NCBI GenBank assembly: GCA_948567375.1
Contig: OX419755.1
Location: 81,672,218 to 81,736,217 of the forward strand
Direction of reading: 5' to 3'
Length of the DNA: 64,000 nucleotides
From: Lunularia cruciata
Lineage: Eukaryota > Streptophyta > Marchantiopsida > Lunulariales > Lunulariaceae
Shown piece by piece: positions 21,773-34,949 of this stretch. Position numbers and translations under genes: made by a program. The notes below the pieces were generated by a model. It made no database searches, was not told the DNA's origin, and saw only the letters and a list, made by a program, of their open reading frames with translations. Within the stretch, counting starts at the first letter, position 1. Each line of letters opens with the position of its first letter.

Positions 21773-24700
21773 CTATATACGCACGCTTCTTCTATACCTT
21801 CGTTGATCGTTCCAGGGATACCGATCGAGTCGTGTGAGTGGTTAGCTTCTCAGGCGGGTTGCATTTTGGTGTTATTTGAGACTAGTTTTCCATGTCCACG
21901 TCTATTCCATAGGCTACCCCGCACACTCCATGATGAGGCTAGACAAGCTTTTCGCCTACCACTGGATCGTTTGGCACGTGATCCCTTGGACAAATTAGCG
22001 TGGTTCCTATTCCTCCTACTCCCTCGATGGTGTCTTCGTTATCCTAGAGGGGGATGAGCGGGGCATAGAGAGGTGGCGGCTAGATTTTGTCATTTCGAGC
22101 GGGGGATTGGGCAGCGCTTCAGGAGGAGTCTATTAGGGCTACACGATTTAGGAGACAGGGATCGCCACAGGATACCATAGATTCTACTCGATTACGACGA
22201 TGCAGGACATTGGGTTAGGCAGGAGAGTTTAGTAGAGCAGCACGAGCGCTACACCCTTTGTCTATAGCGAGTCCTACTGATGAGACCATCTCTTCCCTAC
22301 GCTCATTGCATCCTATAGCAGTAGAGGGACTACCACTAGAGGTCTTAGATTATCAGCCTGAGCAGCCTTTATGTCTTGATAGGTCGCTATTTGCACAAGC
22401 ATTGTGCACTGCCCCTCGCCTTTCCTCAGGAGGCTTGTCAGGGATGGTTTATGAGCACCTTAGAGATTGCTTCCAAGCAGATGATCCTTCTAGTGGTTTT
22501 ACCGAGTTGTTTCAGGTGGCTGCAGCAGTAGCGAGAGGAGACATTCCTATGTCTGTTAGTCGGGTCTTAGGTGCTAGTCGACTTCTCGCGATCGAGAAAG
22601 ACACGGGAGGCATTAGACCGATTGCTATTGGAGAGATCTTTTTGCATTTGGTCAGTCGTACCATTGTCCTTCAGCATCGTTCTCACTTTCGACAGCACCT
22701 TAGTCCACATCAGTTTGGAGTAGCTACACCTGGAGGATGTGAGGCTATATCTCTAGGCATTAAGCACTCCTAGATATCCATCCAGAGTGGGTCGTCCTAC
22801 AGGTGGATGTTGAGAACGCTTTTAATAGCGTCTCACGTGCATCCATCTTTAGAGAGCTTAGGGAGGCTGGTGGATCCTTGGCGAGTCTCATTCCTTTTGT
22901 GCGGTCTTTTTATGGCTCTCTTGCTTCCCTTTACTACCAACATGGTGGTTCACAAGAGGGAGTCACCGTCTTGGAGTCAACTGTTGGTACACGATAGTGA
23001 GATCCTTTGGGGGGCCCTTATTTGCCATGGATCACTTTAGAGCTCTATTATCTACTACTTTGGCCATGCCAGGTTGTGTATTTCCCTCCTTGGCAGATGA
23101 TACACACATCGTAGGCCCTGTAGATCAGATTAGGCAGGCCTTTGACTACTTGACTACCGAGCTACATCTAGTAGGCTTGAGAGTCAAGGTGTCAAAGTGT
23201 AGGGCATGGTCCCCTTTAGGTATCCCTCCCCACCTTGAGCTTCCAGAGGGGTGTATCACATCCATAGATGGACTTCGTGTTCTTGGAGTGCCAATAGGAT
23301 CGGAGGATTTCGTCACACGCTTCTTGGACGTTGCCCTTGCAGAGGATGTTCTCCATGCGGATGACCTTCCATTACTAGGAGATCCGCAGGTGGCATTTGG
23401 TATACTCTCTTCCAGTATTGCTTGTCGACCATCCTACCTCATCCGTATAGTTCACCCCTCACCATCCTTCCTATCACGTCTGAGAGCATTTGATAGGAGG
23501 ATTATGGGAGTCTTTGGTGATATTATTGGACCAGGGACTTTTGAGTGTGTGACAGGGGATTTGGCACGTAGACAGATGGCTCTACCGATCTCATGTGGTG
23601 GGGTCGGCTTGCTTTCTATGGAGGAGATGGCACCTATAGCGTTTTTGGGTAGTTGGGCTCTCTTGGCATCCCTACTTGCCTCTCGTTTTGTGGTTGTTGA
23701 TAGGCCGGTTTTGGAGACTTATGTGATAGAGGTGGAGGGAGGATCCTTTTCTCTCCAAGTATTATTGCGGCAGACGAGAGATAGTCTATCACCACGAGCG
23801 CAAGAGGGTTTTCCATCATTTGCTTCACTATCATCAGATTGGACTAGAGGTCTACAGTCTTCCTTGATGGAGCAACAATGTGAGCATATGCTACATTCTC
23901 TCTTAGTTGACTCGTCCATTCCTCAGGCTACTAGAGCACGTCTACGCTCTTGCTCCGGCAAGGATGCAGGCTTGTGGATCCTAGCTCGACCATGCATTAG
24001 GGCTTTCCGACTCGCACCGGCTACTTTCTCTACAGCGATGAGGTTTTGCCTAGGTTTGGTCCATCCATCTGCATCTTCACTACTCACTTGTGAGTGTGGT
24101 TCTACACTAGATGTAGCGGCGGTCCACATGACACGGTGTCCTTTTGGAGGACAAAGGATAGCTACACATGATGCCATTAGAGACATAGTGTTTGCTATGG
24201 CACAAGAGAGTGGATACTTAGCTTGGAGGGAGCGTTTGTATGCGTTGCAGACGACACGTGTCAGGGCAGACTTATACTTGGTTCAAGATGATCAGGTGAC
24301 AATAGCGGATGTCGTGGTCACGGACCCTAGCGGGATACAGTTTTGGAGGGAGTGATTACCCATCCCCTTGGATGGGCGGCGAGTGCAGCAGCAGGTTGCA
24401 AGGTCTCCAAGTATAGGGGCATGCAGCGAGGTCACCTCTTTGTTCCTCTAGCCTTGGAGTTATATGGAGCGATGGACACGGCATTTGACACATTTGTCAG
24501 GGAGTGCGCGAGAGCTTATCATGTTAGGCATGAGGGGGTACCACTCTCACTCTCATACTTGTAGCTTACTTTAGACAGCGTGTGTCCATTGCTCTACAAA
24601 GGGCAGTGGCTGGTGCAATCCATAGGAGAGCAATCACATTAGGTGATGTTTCTTCAGATGCTCCAGTTGTGTGTAGACTGTACGACTTGCATAGCTCGGA

Positions 24701-24837
24701 TATCTTAGGTGCGGTAGGGCAGATTTCTCATACAGACTCTATTGGGACTTAGCCACATGTTACCTTTTTTGTCTCTCCCTTGTACAGCTTGATGGGGTCT
24801 TCCCATCCTTCATTTTTCCTACGCGGTCGCCTTTTTC
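21773..24837 (+). mobile_element. Near full-length non-LTR retrotransposon with restriction-like endonuclease (3.07 kb)
   Basis: It is bounded by a perfect 14-bp target-site duplication CCATATAACTATAA at 21759-21772 and 24838-24851. It encodes one long degenerate ORF (about 21803-24752) with RT and C-terminal endonuclease, then a short 3' UTR of about 85 bp ending CGCGGTCGCCTTTTT. There are no LTRs and no long poly(A). The domain order (RT, then CCHC knuckle, then PD-(D/E)XK-like nuclease, without an N-terminal APE) is that of the RLE group (R2, NeSL, Utopia and relatives). The exact clade needs a tree. Confidence 0.85.
21803..24752 (+). pseudogene. RT plus restriction-like endonuclease polyprotein, frameshifted
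   Basis: The N-terminal part (IESCEWLASQAGC) is followed by GEFSRAARAL-type text near 22225. RT motifs are SRLLAIEKDTGGIRPIAIG, HQFGVATPGGCEA, VDVENAFNSVSR and the catalytic box LADD at 23090-23101. A zinc knuckle CxCx9Hx3C lies near 24089-24142. The nuclease residues RADLYL..DVVVTDP lie near 24260-24330, followed by KVSKYR and FVPLALELYGAM. Lesions: a stop near 22216, a frameshift near 22770, two adjacent stops at 22994-22999 at the QGDP motif, a one-base loss in the G-run near 23005, and frameshifts near 24345 and 24550. It is not functional as it stands, but the lesions are few. Confidence 0.85.
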
Positions 24838-24851
24838 CCATATAACTATAA

Positions 24852-25599
24852 AGGTGATATACACATCCAACATATTTCTATATTATTTATACAGTTTATA
24901 AACTTACTGCTTGTACCAACCTAAAAGAAAACTACATTTGGTTTGACGGAAGAAGCTTTTGCTTATCAAACTTTTTCTCGTTCAAGGCGCACTCTGATTT
25001 CTAACACAATAGTCATACTCTAATATTAAGAAATTATACTCTACAATAATACATCATACATACTTCAATCTCTAATTCTTTTACTTTTGTATACATTGGT
25101 TTAAATAAAGAAGGTGCTTTGTACTAGACAATAATAAAGCATCACCAACATTACCAAATTAAGATAAAGATGTTCTCGGAGATTCCATGAATAAATATGG
25201 AATATTTGATATAAGTTGATGGAGCTTCAATACTAAAAAGGTGTTTTGATATGCTTACTTTTATATAATCCTTATTTTTAAATTGTAAATTTATGATACA
25301 ACTTATAAGTTTTTTTTAAATTATATCTATACCTCTGTAGTAAGATTTAAAGAGTATTGAAAACAAAGGTGAACTTGCTAAACTCACCCATTCTAAAAAC
25401 AAATTTGAGAAATATTTTCAGTAAAAGTTATTCAACATATCCAAATAAAGATAAGCCATGACTAACCTCAAATTGGTTGGTAGATGGCACAAGTTCTATG
25501 AGAATATGGGAAATATACATATGGATTATATTTATACCACTTGGGATGCTACATGAAATATGCAACTTGCTTTAATTTATTACAATCCAATATTGTACA
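24852..25599. other. A/T-rich spacer between two non-LTR copies
   Basis: I see no coding frame or recognisable repeat in this strongly A/T-rich stretch. Confidence 0.45.
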
Positions 25600-28500
25600 T
25601 ATTATGTCAATCTCTTGGTTGAGGATTCTTCTTGATATACTTAATGAGTAGTGAGAGTGGTTAGTAGCCCAAATGGGTGGTTACGCATTGAGGCTAAATT
25701 TTATGTTTATGCTTAATTTACAAGCTCTATTTTGCACTATATGATGAGGTTAGATAAGCTGTTTGCTCACCACTTAATTGACTGATTTCTGTTTTTATAT
25801 AAAATTTAGAATGGCCTTAGTTTCTCTTACTCCTAATATATATATAAGTGATAAGTGGAGAAGTATACTATGCATAAAGAAGTGGATGCTAGATTTTGGA
25901 TAATCTAAGATGAAAACTAGGTTTCATCTTAGAGTACCAATAAGAGGAGTTATTTCTCCTTCATATGTTATTCTTTCTTCCATGCTTTTTGCACATCATA
26001 TACCTCTCTTCAGTAGGCTTTTTAAGGATGATTTATGAGCTTAGAGATTACATCCAAGCTATCTTTTTAGTAATTTTATGGACTTGTTTTCTTTAGCTAC
26101 AAGCATAACGTGGGAGAGACTCCCAACAAATTAATCATGTGTGTGATCTTAGTGGATTTATTATTGTGGATAAAGACATGGAGTTCACTTGATATATTTT
26201 TAATTGGAAGATCTCATTAAATCTTGTTTAATTTATACCAAGATTTCCTTTATCATTATTTTTACTTTTACAACTCCATCTATTTGGAGTTGTAGTACTA
26301 GGAAGTCATAAGGGAGTCTTTCTTCATGTTAGAGCACCCTTAGGTAGACTAGATTGTCTTACAAGTGGGTATTGATAAAGCTTTAGATAACATCTCATAT
26401 TCATATATCTATAGAGAACTTAAGGAAGTTGATGGATTCTTGGTGAACCTTGTTCCCAGTTTTCTATAGTTCTATATCTTCTATTTTCTACTAGTATTGC
26501 TTCTAATGGGAGAGTATTATTATTCTCAAGGAATTATATTTATATATATATAAAATATAGGAAGATCAATTTGAAGAACCTTCTTTTGCATAGCTCTTTT
26601 CTTGAGCTCTTTCTATCTACTATATTAGCCATTCTAAGTGACCATGTGGCCAAAGAATGGAAATAAAATATCCTTATGGTTACATCTGGAATGTAAGGGA
26701 ATTATTCTAAACCTTGTAGAATTGCTAATCAACAAGGAATGAGTGTATTAGCATTATCTCATCATGATAAAGGCTAAATCTTTTGTTTGTTGGCAAAAGA
26801 TACATACAATCATGCACTCTCTATTACATAGTCTTTTGATTACTTTACATGTAAGCTTCATCTTGTAGGCTTGAGAGTCATGGTGTCTACGTATAAAATG
26901 TAGTCTCCTTCAGGTATCCTTCTTGACCTCTAGCTTTCAATAGGAGATAGTGTATCTATAGATATCTTATGCATTTTGGAGTATAATAAGGTCTAAGGAC
27001 TTTGTCTTGTGCTACATTCTAAGATCTTGCTCTTGTAGATGATATTATACATATGGATAATAGGTTTCTATTAAGGAATCTATAGTAGATTTTGGTACAT
27101 TCTCCTCTAAAATTGCTTGTCAACTCACCTATGTAGTCAATAAAATTCAAATTTTTTTTATCTTCCTATCACACTTGAGAACCTTCAGTATGAGGACTAT
27201 GGGTATTTTTGTTGACACCATAAAACTAAGGACATTTGAGGTTATAAAAAAACTTGGCACATAGATAGAAATCTTTTTCAATTTTTGCAAGGAGTGGTAG
27301 GCCTATTGAATATTAAGAGCCAACACTTCTAGCATATATAGATTATTGTATACCCTTAATACTTTTACATTCTTCTTGTTTTATGGTTATGACAAGCTAA
27401 TCCTTGAGAGGTCTATAATCAACATAAAAAATGATTTCTTCTCTCTCAAAGTAATAGTATCTCCAAAGGCACAAGATGATCTTTATTCTTATTCTTCCAC
27501 TAAATTTCTTTTTTTCATAGTTATTGATGGATTAAAAGTATCAATAAATATAAATATAAATATAAATAAATAAATATAGATATATATTCCATTCTAGTTT
27601 ATCCATCCAATCCTTGTGCGACTAGAACACATTGTTACTCTTGCTTTGGCAAGGGTGCAAGCTCTTGGATCCTTGTTAGACCATGTATTAGGGCATTATG
27701 AGATTTTTTTTTGGAAGTGATTGGATTTTGCCTAAGTTGGGTATTGTAATAATATGGAGTTAGTTAACAAGTTAGTAGCCTAAGCTAAATATGGAAAACA
27801 GGAGGTAAAACTAGCTTAATAATATTCAATAGTTTCAAACTGAAATTGAAATTGACATTGGAAACAATCACTTACTTTATTTGTATCTTTATTACTCACT
27901 TATGAGTGTGATATTGCCTTAGATGTAGTAAAGCTCCATCCAACTTGTTGCACATTTGGAGGACATGAGATAGCTATTCATGATACCATCAAATATAAAG
28001 TGGTTATGATAGCATTGGAGAGTGGGTACTTCATTTGGAGAGCATCAAAATGAATTGCAAAAATCAAGAGTTAGGGCAAACTAGTATATTGTTGAGATAA
28101 TCAGGTAATAGTAGCAAATATTGGAGTCAAGATCCTACACAAAATGTAATTTTGGAAGGTATGATTACACATTCTCTTAGATGTGCAATAAGTAGAGTTA
28201 TAGAAGCCAAGGTCTCTAAAGATAGGAGTATGCAATGAGATCACATCTTTGTTCCTATAGCCTTGGATTTATATAGAGCTATATATATATACATATAGCA
28301 CATATTGATTATAGATTGCACACAAACTTACCATATTAGACACTAAGGAATATCACTTTAATCTTCTTATTTTGTAGCTTACTTTAGATAAAATATGTCA
28401 ATTTCTTTATAAGAGCACTAGTTGGCACTATATATAAAGGAGAAAACAAACTAAGTGATGCTTTCTAGGAATTTCTAATGATGTGTAGATCATTTAACTT

Positions 28501-28640
28501 ATATAGCTTTGACCTAGTTGCAATAAGATAGATTTCTCATTTTGATACTAATAAAGCTTAACACTATTTTACCTCTTAGGTCTTATCCTTGTAAGGATTA
28601 GTAGGATCTTTCCATCCTTCTTGCTATCTTGTGCATATTT
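25600..28640 (+). mobile_element. Old, A/T-enriched copy of the RLE non-LTR element
   Basis: It is collinear with the full copy. GTGGTTAGTAGCCCAAATGGGTGG at about 25656 matches 21838. ATGATGAGGTTAGATAAGCTGTTTG matches 21932. TCAGTAGGCTTTTTAAGGATGATTTATGAGC (about 26009) matches 22426. CTTGTAGGCTTGAGAGTCA.GGTGTC (about 26863) matches 23170. The end near 28590-28640 matches the 3' UTR. Most differences are C-to-T or G-to-A, and stops are everywhere. It is probably similar in length to the intact copy. No target-site duplication could be fixed. Confidence 0.8.
27535..27575 (+). repeat. TAAATA hexanucleotide microsatellite
   Basis: Seven or so imperfect TAAATA/ATAAAT units lie inside the decayed non-LTR copy. 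Confidence 0.8.
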
Positions 28641-28849
28641 TTTGGTTCTATTACATTATCAAAGAGTTTAAAACCTAAAAGGTAAGATGGGACTAACCTC
28701 CAATTACATTAAAATGAGAAATCTAACCTATTGCACTTAGAATATTAGAGTTATATAAATCATACAATTTATATACCATTGAGCTCCAAGAATCATCACC
28801 TAGTTTAATTGCTCTTTTATGGATTAAAGATTTAGGTATAATTTCCACT

Positions 28850-29565
28850 CTAGTTATCCAATAGGACAACTTTAGGTGTGAACCGTGCTTGCTCAAAGGC
28901 AAGTCTAGATGGTAACTTCTCTAATCTAATTGTTGATGCTTGCCATAAACCATTGGTCATAGAGCGGATCCCATACTCCTCAACCAAGGCAACTCCACTA
29001 TCAACCACCTTTTCTCTAAAAGCAAGAACCATATCATCCCTACTCTCACAAAGTATGGCAGCCAATCAAAACACTAGAAGTGGGTCAACTCCCCATGTAA
29101 ACTTATTAGTAGTTGAGAATAAAGGGAAGCGCATAATCAATTGAGCCACCCCCAACATGGTGCTAGACTCAATTTGTGTACTAGTAGGTGACTAACTAGC
29201 ATTTAGTCTAGCATGCACTCCATCACCACCTACCACGCCTACACTAAGACATTTAGGAGCCATGGATGTTGTCTATACTGCCTCAGATAGTGTGAAAGAT
29301 TGGGGAAGTCTGACCTATCTACTAGCCTCTCCTCTTTGTGGATCCAACTCCATTGATGATTCTCTAGGCTTTAGAGCTCATACTACACTCCTAGTCACTA
29401 CGATAGATGCATCTCTTGTGTAGCTCCGTACATAAAGTCCAAGATGTCTCTGTCACCAACATAAGAGGTGGAAGCTTCTGCACCCAAATTTGATCTCCTC
29501 TAAACTATGGCCATGCTAGTCAATCTTGCTCCAATTGCTCAATAGCTATTGCTAGAAGCAAAGGT
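28850..29565 (-). mobile_element. Inverted fragment of element C (gag region)
   Basis: Minus-strand text such as ILCESRDDMVLAFREKVV and FEQARFTPKVVLLDN matches the plus-strand element C at about 32560-32760 (TLCESRDDVVLASRVEVV, FEQARFTPSVVLLDN). The remainder matches 32080-32370 in reverse. The two segments form an inverted repeat with about 700-bp arms. Confidence 0.8.
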
Positions 29566-31079
29566 AGGTAATGCACCATTGACCGAGGTAGGCCAACAAA
29601 TTTCACCAAGATTCTCTTAGCTAGAGTGGATGTGGCTTGACTATAATCAATACCCAATTGTTGGTAGGATTATTGAGTGACAACTCAAGGATTGATTTGA
29701 TTGAGTGTGATTTGAGTTGAGAATAAACTGATTACATCAAAGAAGTGAGGTCACGGAGAAATTGAGTGTAAGAATTGAGGGTGTTGGTGGTATCTCCAAG
29801 CCTTGCTAATTATTGGTTTCTGATTGTGGTTCCAATATTCCTTGAGAGTGATCATGTGCAAAAGTTCTTTTGAAATTGATGCAAATTTGATAGTGAGGCA
29901 GACGATGTGCAGAAGCATTGGCCAAATTTCCCTTAGAAGAGTGTCAAATTCAAGCAAAGGTGTATCTTTTGAGCTCAAGAGGTGAAAGAAGGACTAATTT
30001 GGTGCAAATTGAGCTTGAAGTGCAAAATTGAAGGTAGAGTTGGGAACCAATTCCCTCAAATTTGTGATTTGGAGAACCTCATCCTTCCAATTTGGCTTGA
30101 GTGGAGATTTAGTGGAGGATTTGACAGTCATCTAACTCTAAGGATTTACATTAGATTTTATGTCCAATTTTACATCAAAGTTGAGAAGCTTAGACAGATT
30201 TGGAAGAGATTTGCCAAATTTGGAGAAGGTTCAAAGTGACAAGAAGAAAGGCCTCATTTGGCTGAATTTTAGCACTTCAAGGCATATGGTTGTGGGCTAT
30301 GAGAGGCTATAAAGGCCAAAAAGCTAGCTTGTTGGCATGAGACTAGCTAGTGTTTAGAGTAGTTCTTGGTCATTGTTTGGCAAAATTTGCTCATCTTACT
30401 AGATTGTGTGCAACAAGGCTGAACCCCGAATCTTTAGTTCCTAGATTGGTGCCCTAGCTAACTGGTCCACCCTTACTTGTGTCCTAGTGACTATTCTATT
30501 GATATATATACACATGTAGCTTTGGCTAAGAGAGACAGTTTGATTCCATTCTTAGTGATCATGGTAGCTTAGGAATAGATACTCCTATTTTGTCAAATGC
30601 CAAATGGTGGTAGAGTCAAACCAATGTTGAGTTATGAGATGTAGGGTTTTTGTTTAGACTTCTTTTGATTGGACCCTCTCCATTCTTTACTTCTTGTTTG
30701 TACATCATGTTTTTATGAGGTGCCTTAAATTTAGAGCATTGGTGCTTTGGTGTGCTCTCAATAGTGAGGCTTGAGTGATGACCAATCAAACTACCCATGT
30801 TTCTCTCTAGTGAGGTAGGAAGTGATGACATGTAGACTATGAGAGTGCGTGTGGTGATGGTAGGTTACTGGTTGCCCATTCTCTTAGTGTAGCTATCATA
30901 ATTAGAGCTACATTAATGGGTGATATTTGGTTGGTGGTGTTGGTACTTGGTGGTGTACTTGCGGTGGTTATGATTGTAAGTTACCATTTAAAGTTACTTT
31001 GTCACGAAGGAGTTCTTTGGGAATTCTAGAGGAGATAGCATTGCAATACATAATAGATTTACTCAAAGTAGCGCTTGGT

Positions 31080-32780
31080 ATCAACCTATATCTCAAGTCC
31101 TAGTGAGAGAGGAAATTGACTATGAGTTGGAGTTTGATATAAGAGGTAATTTAGTTGAGAGTGCACTTGGTGTGTCCGTATTGTTATTGTGGGACATAGA
31201 AAAAATTTATGGGGCCTCCAAAGGCCCTAGGCATTACTCTAGTATAGTGGGTACTATTGAGTTGAATGACTTCATCTAGAATTTTGATAGTTGGTGTGAT
31301 CTACAACAGATGTGGAACTCGACTTTGTTCACCCTTCATGGCATGGAAGCGGTTGTTTCAGCACTTGGAGGATTTTCCAATGGATGATTACCATGAGTTT
31401 AGGAGAGCTCACTTGGAGGAGATTGAGCTATAGAGATAGTATTGGTCTCCAAACTATATCTCCATCACTTCTGGCTCGATTTCTAGAAGTAGATCAATAG
31501 TACCCACAAGTTCTAGCTCTAATAGCATTGGTAGATCTCTTGGAGATGGTGCTACTACAAGTGGAGGTACCACTACAAGAGGTGGTGTAGTACTAGGGTT
31601 TAACTCCATGGTGGAGTTCTTTTAGTGTTTGAGGTAGAACTACCAAGGAGTGCAAATTGACAAGTTGAGGAGCTTATCCATAACTATTACTTCTTCTAGA
31701 GTGTAGTAGAGTGCACAATGCCATGTTGGTTTCTAAGGACAAGGTGGACAACCTAGATCTTATGGAGTGGATGGAGTGCCTAGCGTAGCTAGATCCTTAC
31801 CTTCATTTTAAGGTCAATAGCAATCAATGAGTGGTGGTGTTGCTGGTTGAACTTATGGTGGACATCACCACAGGAGAGAATGCACTCAAGGTAGTGAACT
31901 TGAAACCTTTGGTCCATCATAGCCAACATAGAGACAATGTGAGCATTGCTACAGATTTGGTCACATTAATGATCAATGCTTTGACCTACACCCGGAGTTA
32001 TGGAGTGGTAGAGGATCCTAGTAGGGGTGTAGTACTTGCTCTTACTTTTGATATAGTCATGGCTACTCAGATTGAGCAGTTGGAGCAGAGATTGGCTAGC
32101 ATGGCCATTGCTCAAAGGAGATCAAATTTGGGTGTTGAGGCTTCCACCTTATATGTTGGTGATAAAGACATCTTGGATTTCATGTGCAGAGTAGCACAGG
32201 TGGATGCATCTACCATAGTGACTAGGAGTGTAGTATGTACTCTAGAGCTTAAAAGAGCATTAGTGGAGTTGGACCTACAAAGAAGAGAGGCTGGTAGACT
32301 GGTCAAACTCTCCCAATCTTTTACACTCTTTGAGGAACTATAGACAACATCCATGGTTCTTAAATGTCCTAATGCAAGTGTGGTAGGTGGTGATGGGGTG
32401 TATGATAGACTATTCATCTAGTCAGCCACCTGTTACTACACCAATTGAGTCTAGCTCAATGTTAGGGGCGGCTTAGTTGATTATGCACTTTCTATTATTT
32501 TTAGCCATTGAGATTTTTACATTGGGAGTTGACCCAACTCAAATGTTCTGGTTGGCCGCCACACTTTGTGAGAGTAGGGATGATGTGGTTCTTGCTTCTA
32601 GAGTAGAGGTGGTTGATAATGGAACTAACTTGGTTGAGGAGCATGGGATATGCTCAATGACCAGTGGTTTATAGAAGGTAATAATGGCTAGATTGGAGGA
32701 GTTACCAACTAGACTGACCTTTGAGCAAGCACGGTTCACACCTAGTGTTGTCCTATTGGATAACCAAAGGGGGATTTTCT
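31080..32780 (+). pseudogene. gag-region relic of element C
   Basis: The fragments REIDYELEFDIRGN and WDIEKIYGASKGPRHYSS (31100-31240), MATQIEQLEQRLASMAIAQ (about 32060) and LCESRDDVVLAS (about 32570) recur in the inverted copies at 39540-39740 and 28850-29565. A short coiled-coil is likely around IEQLEQRLASM. The relic contains many stops. Confidence 0.65.
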
Positions 32781-34949
32781 ATTTGGTGGGATCTTTAGAG
32801 AAGGTCTACATACCATAGAGGATCTTGTTAGACTCTGATGCAAAGCCCTTTATGTTGGGGAAGGTTGTAATTGTCGGTCTAGAGTTATGGAAGATCGATG
32901 TGGAGAAGTGTCCATTTCAGATCTAGACATCTCTAGGGGGTGGTTCTACATAGTACATCACATGTGGAGAGCTTCTTATCTAGATTCAGCCTAGTCATCT
33001 GATTGATAGCTCTAGGGTGAGGGCTTAGGCTATTATGACAGTAGTTGAGTCATATGATATGCTAGTTGGTGGAGCAATATTATACCCCATGGGGTTTAGT
33101 ATCAACTATTGGGAAAAGACAGCCTTATATAGACCAGGTTGGTAGTCAAGTGAGGGCCAAGTATGTCACCTACCAGTATGCTTTAGTATTGGTAGTCTTG
33201 GCTCACTACAATCCAAGACCATGGCGGCATTAGTTCTAGCTTTCAATAGTTCTATTACTTGCCTTGGTGACTTAGTGGATGGGAAAACCCATGCAAAGGA
33301 TACTCTAATACCAGAGGAGAACACTCAGATTTGGAGTATGAGTGGGATTGTTTCATCCACCTTGGATGTTCCATTGTGGAGTTCAGAGGAGGCATTGGAA
33401 CAACATGCATATTAGTTGGTGCAATAGGCTTGGAGTAGAGCCTTTGTATTACCAAGAGACCAATGTGAGGATGAGCTTCTAGAGTTGATTACCTTGACAC
33501 CTTTGGATACCACACTCATTGTTTGGCAATACCTAATAGAAGGAGTATGTCTATTGGAGCTATTTGGTGGGATTAGCATTGGACTAGCTAATGTACTACA
33601 CGCAAGTAAATGAATATAGAGGTAATTGTATGTGGAGAGAAATGAGATTGCTAGGCAAGTCTCTCTACATCATGTTGCACACGTGGCCTATTGGCATGCT
33701 GAGTTATCACCAATGTCAGTAGTCAAGAGTTATCAAAAGACCCTCTTAGTAGATATTTCCTTGTTGGAGGTGCAGGACTTGGAGAGACATGGTCCTATTC
33801 ATTTGGTGATTTTTAGATGGCCATGTCATGGACATACACGTGATGGCTGAGGTTTGGGTCTTCAAGATCCCCATTCTGGTGTGTTTTGGGAGATGTTATG
33901 TATACTACAACATCTCCAGGTTCATTAGTCCATTTGTTTAGCTTACATTATGGAGGATGTCCCTTTGATGGGTGACTCTCACACTTAGGTGGTGTCAAGT
34001 ACACATCATGTCCACTCTTGGATGGGACTTGCTGTGTTATTAGATGCAGCTAGAATGGGATCACGGGCTCATCATCTTTGTCTTTGGTGGATGAATCTCT
34101 TACCTAGAGACGTTCTATAATGCACTTATGATGGGATTCAACAATTAGACCACCTCACTATTGATGACATCTTGGATGTTGAGCGTTAGTCTCAAACGGT
34201 GGTAGTGGCTGATAGGTCACTTATGGCAATGGTGAACTTAGTTGGATAGCCTCAAGCCGCTTTACCCACACTTATGAGTTTCCCAAGCTCTCATGATTTT
34301 CAAGAGGGAGGACCTAAACTTGTTTGGGACTCATGGTTACAACAATTAGTGGAGCCCAATGTTGGTGAAATGGAGCGGGCAATGGATTTTTGCATCAATA
34401 TTACCATTTTTATAGTAGTATAAGAGGCATCCAAGCACCAAGTGGTAGGTTAGACTATGGACCTGAAATTTTTTGACCTAGATTATGAGGTTTGGTTTAG
34501 CATAGCAACATAAGATGCGTTTGATAGGCATCACCACGTGAACACTTGTGAGCTTTATGCTGATCAAGACAATTCATGCACATGTTGGGGGTGATGGACC
34601 AAGTGGACAGGGTATTCTTTGGACACAACCAATAGCTACTAGGGAGAGTGGTCTAATTGGAGTCCATCCAAGTGAGTGTGGTCTACTTGGATTACACCCT
34701 TGGTCTCTTTGGGATGCAATTAGAGGACATATGGAGCTTGCAACCTAAGTGAAGGGAGTTTTTCACACAAAGGTTGGGACCTCTATTGGTTGGGATCATG
34801 ATACTACTACTCCTAAGGGTCCAATGTAACAACCAGTTAGTATGTCTTCCACTCTTAAATCAATTACAACAAATACTTGGGAGCTAGATCTTTTGGAATA
34901 CAAGCCAAAAGTTGTTTTGCTCTAAATGGATTTGGTATTTGGTATTTGG

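Noticed and set aside
21447-24842. The pair of about 130-bp direct repeats as LTRs of one element
   Set aside because: Each repeat is the 3' end of a separate non-LTR insertion, each with its own target-site duplication. There is no PBS or polypurine tract.
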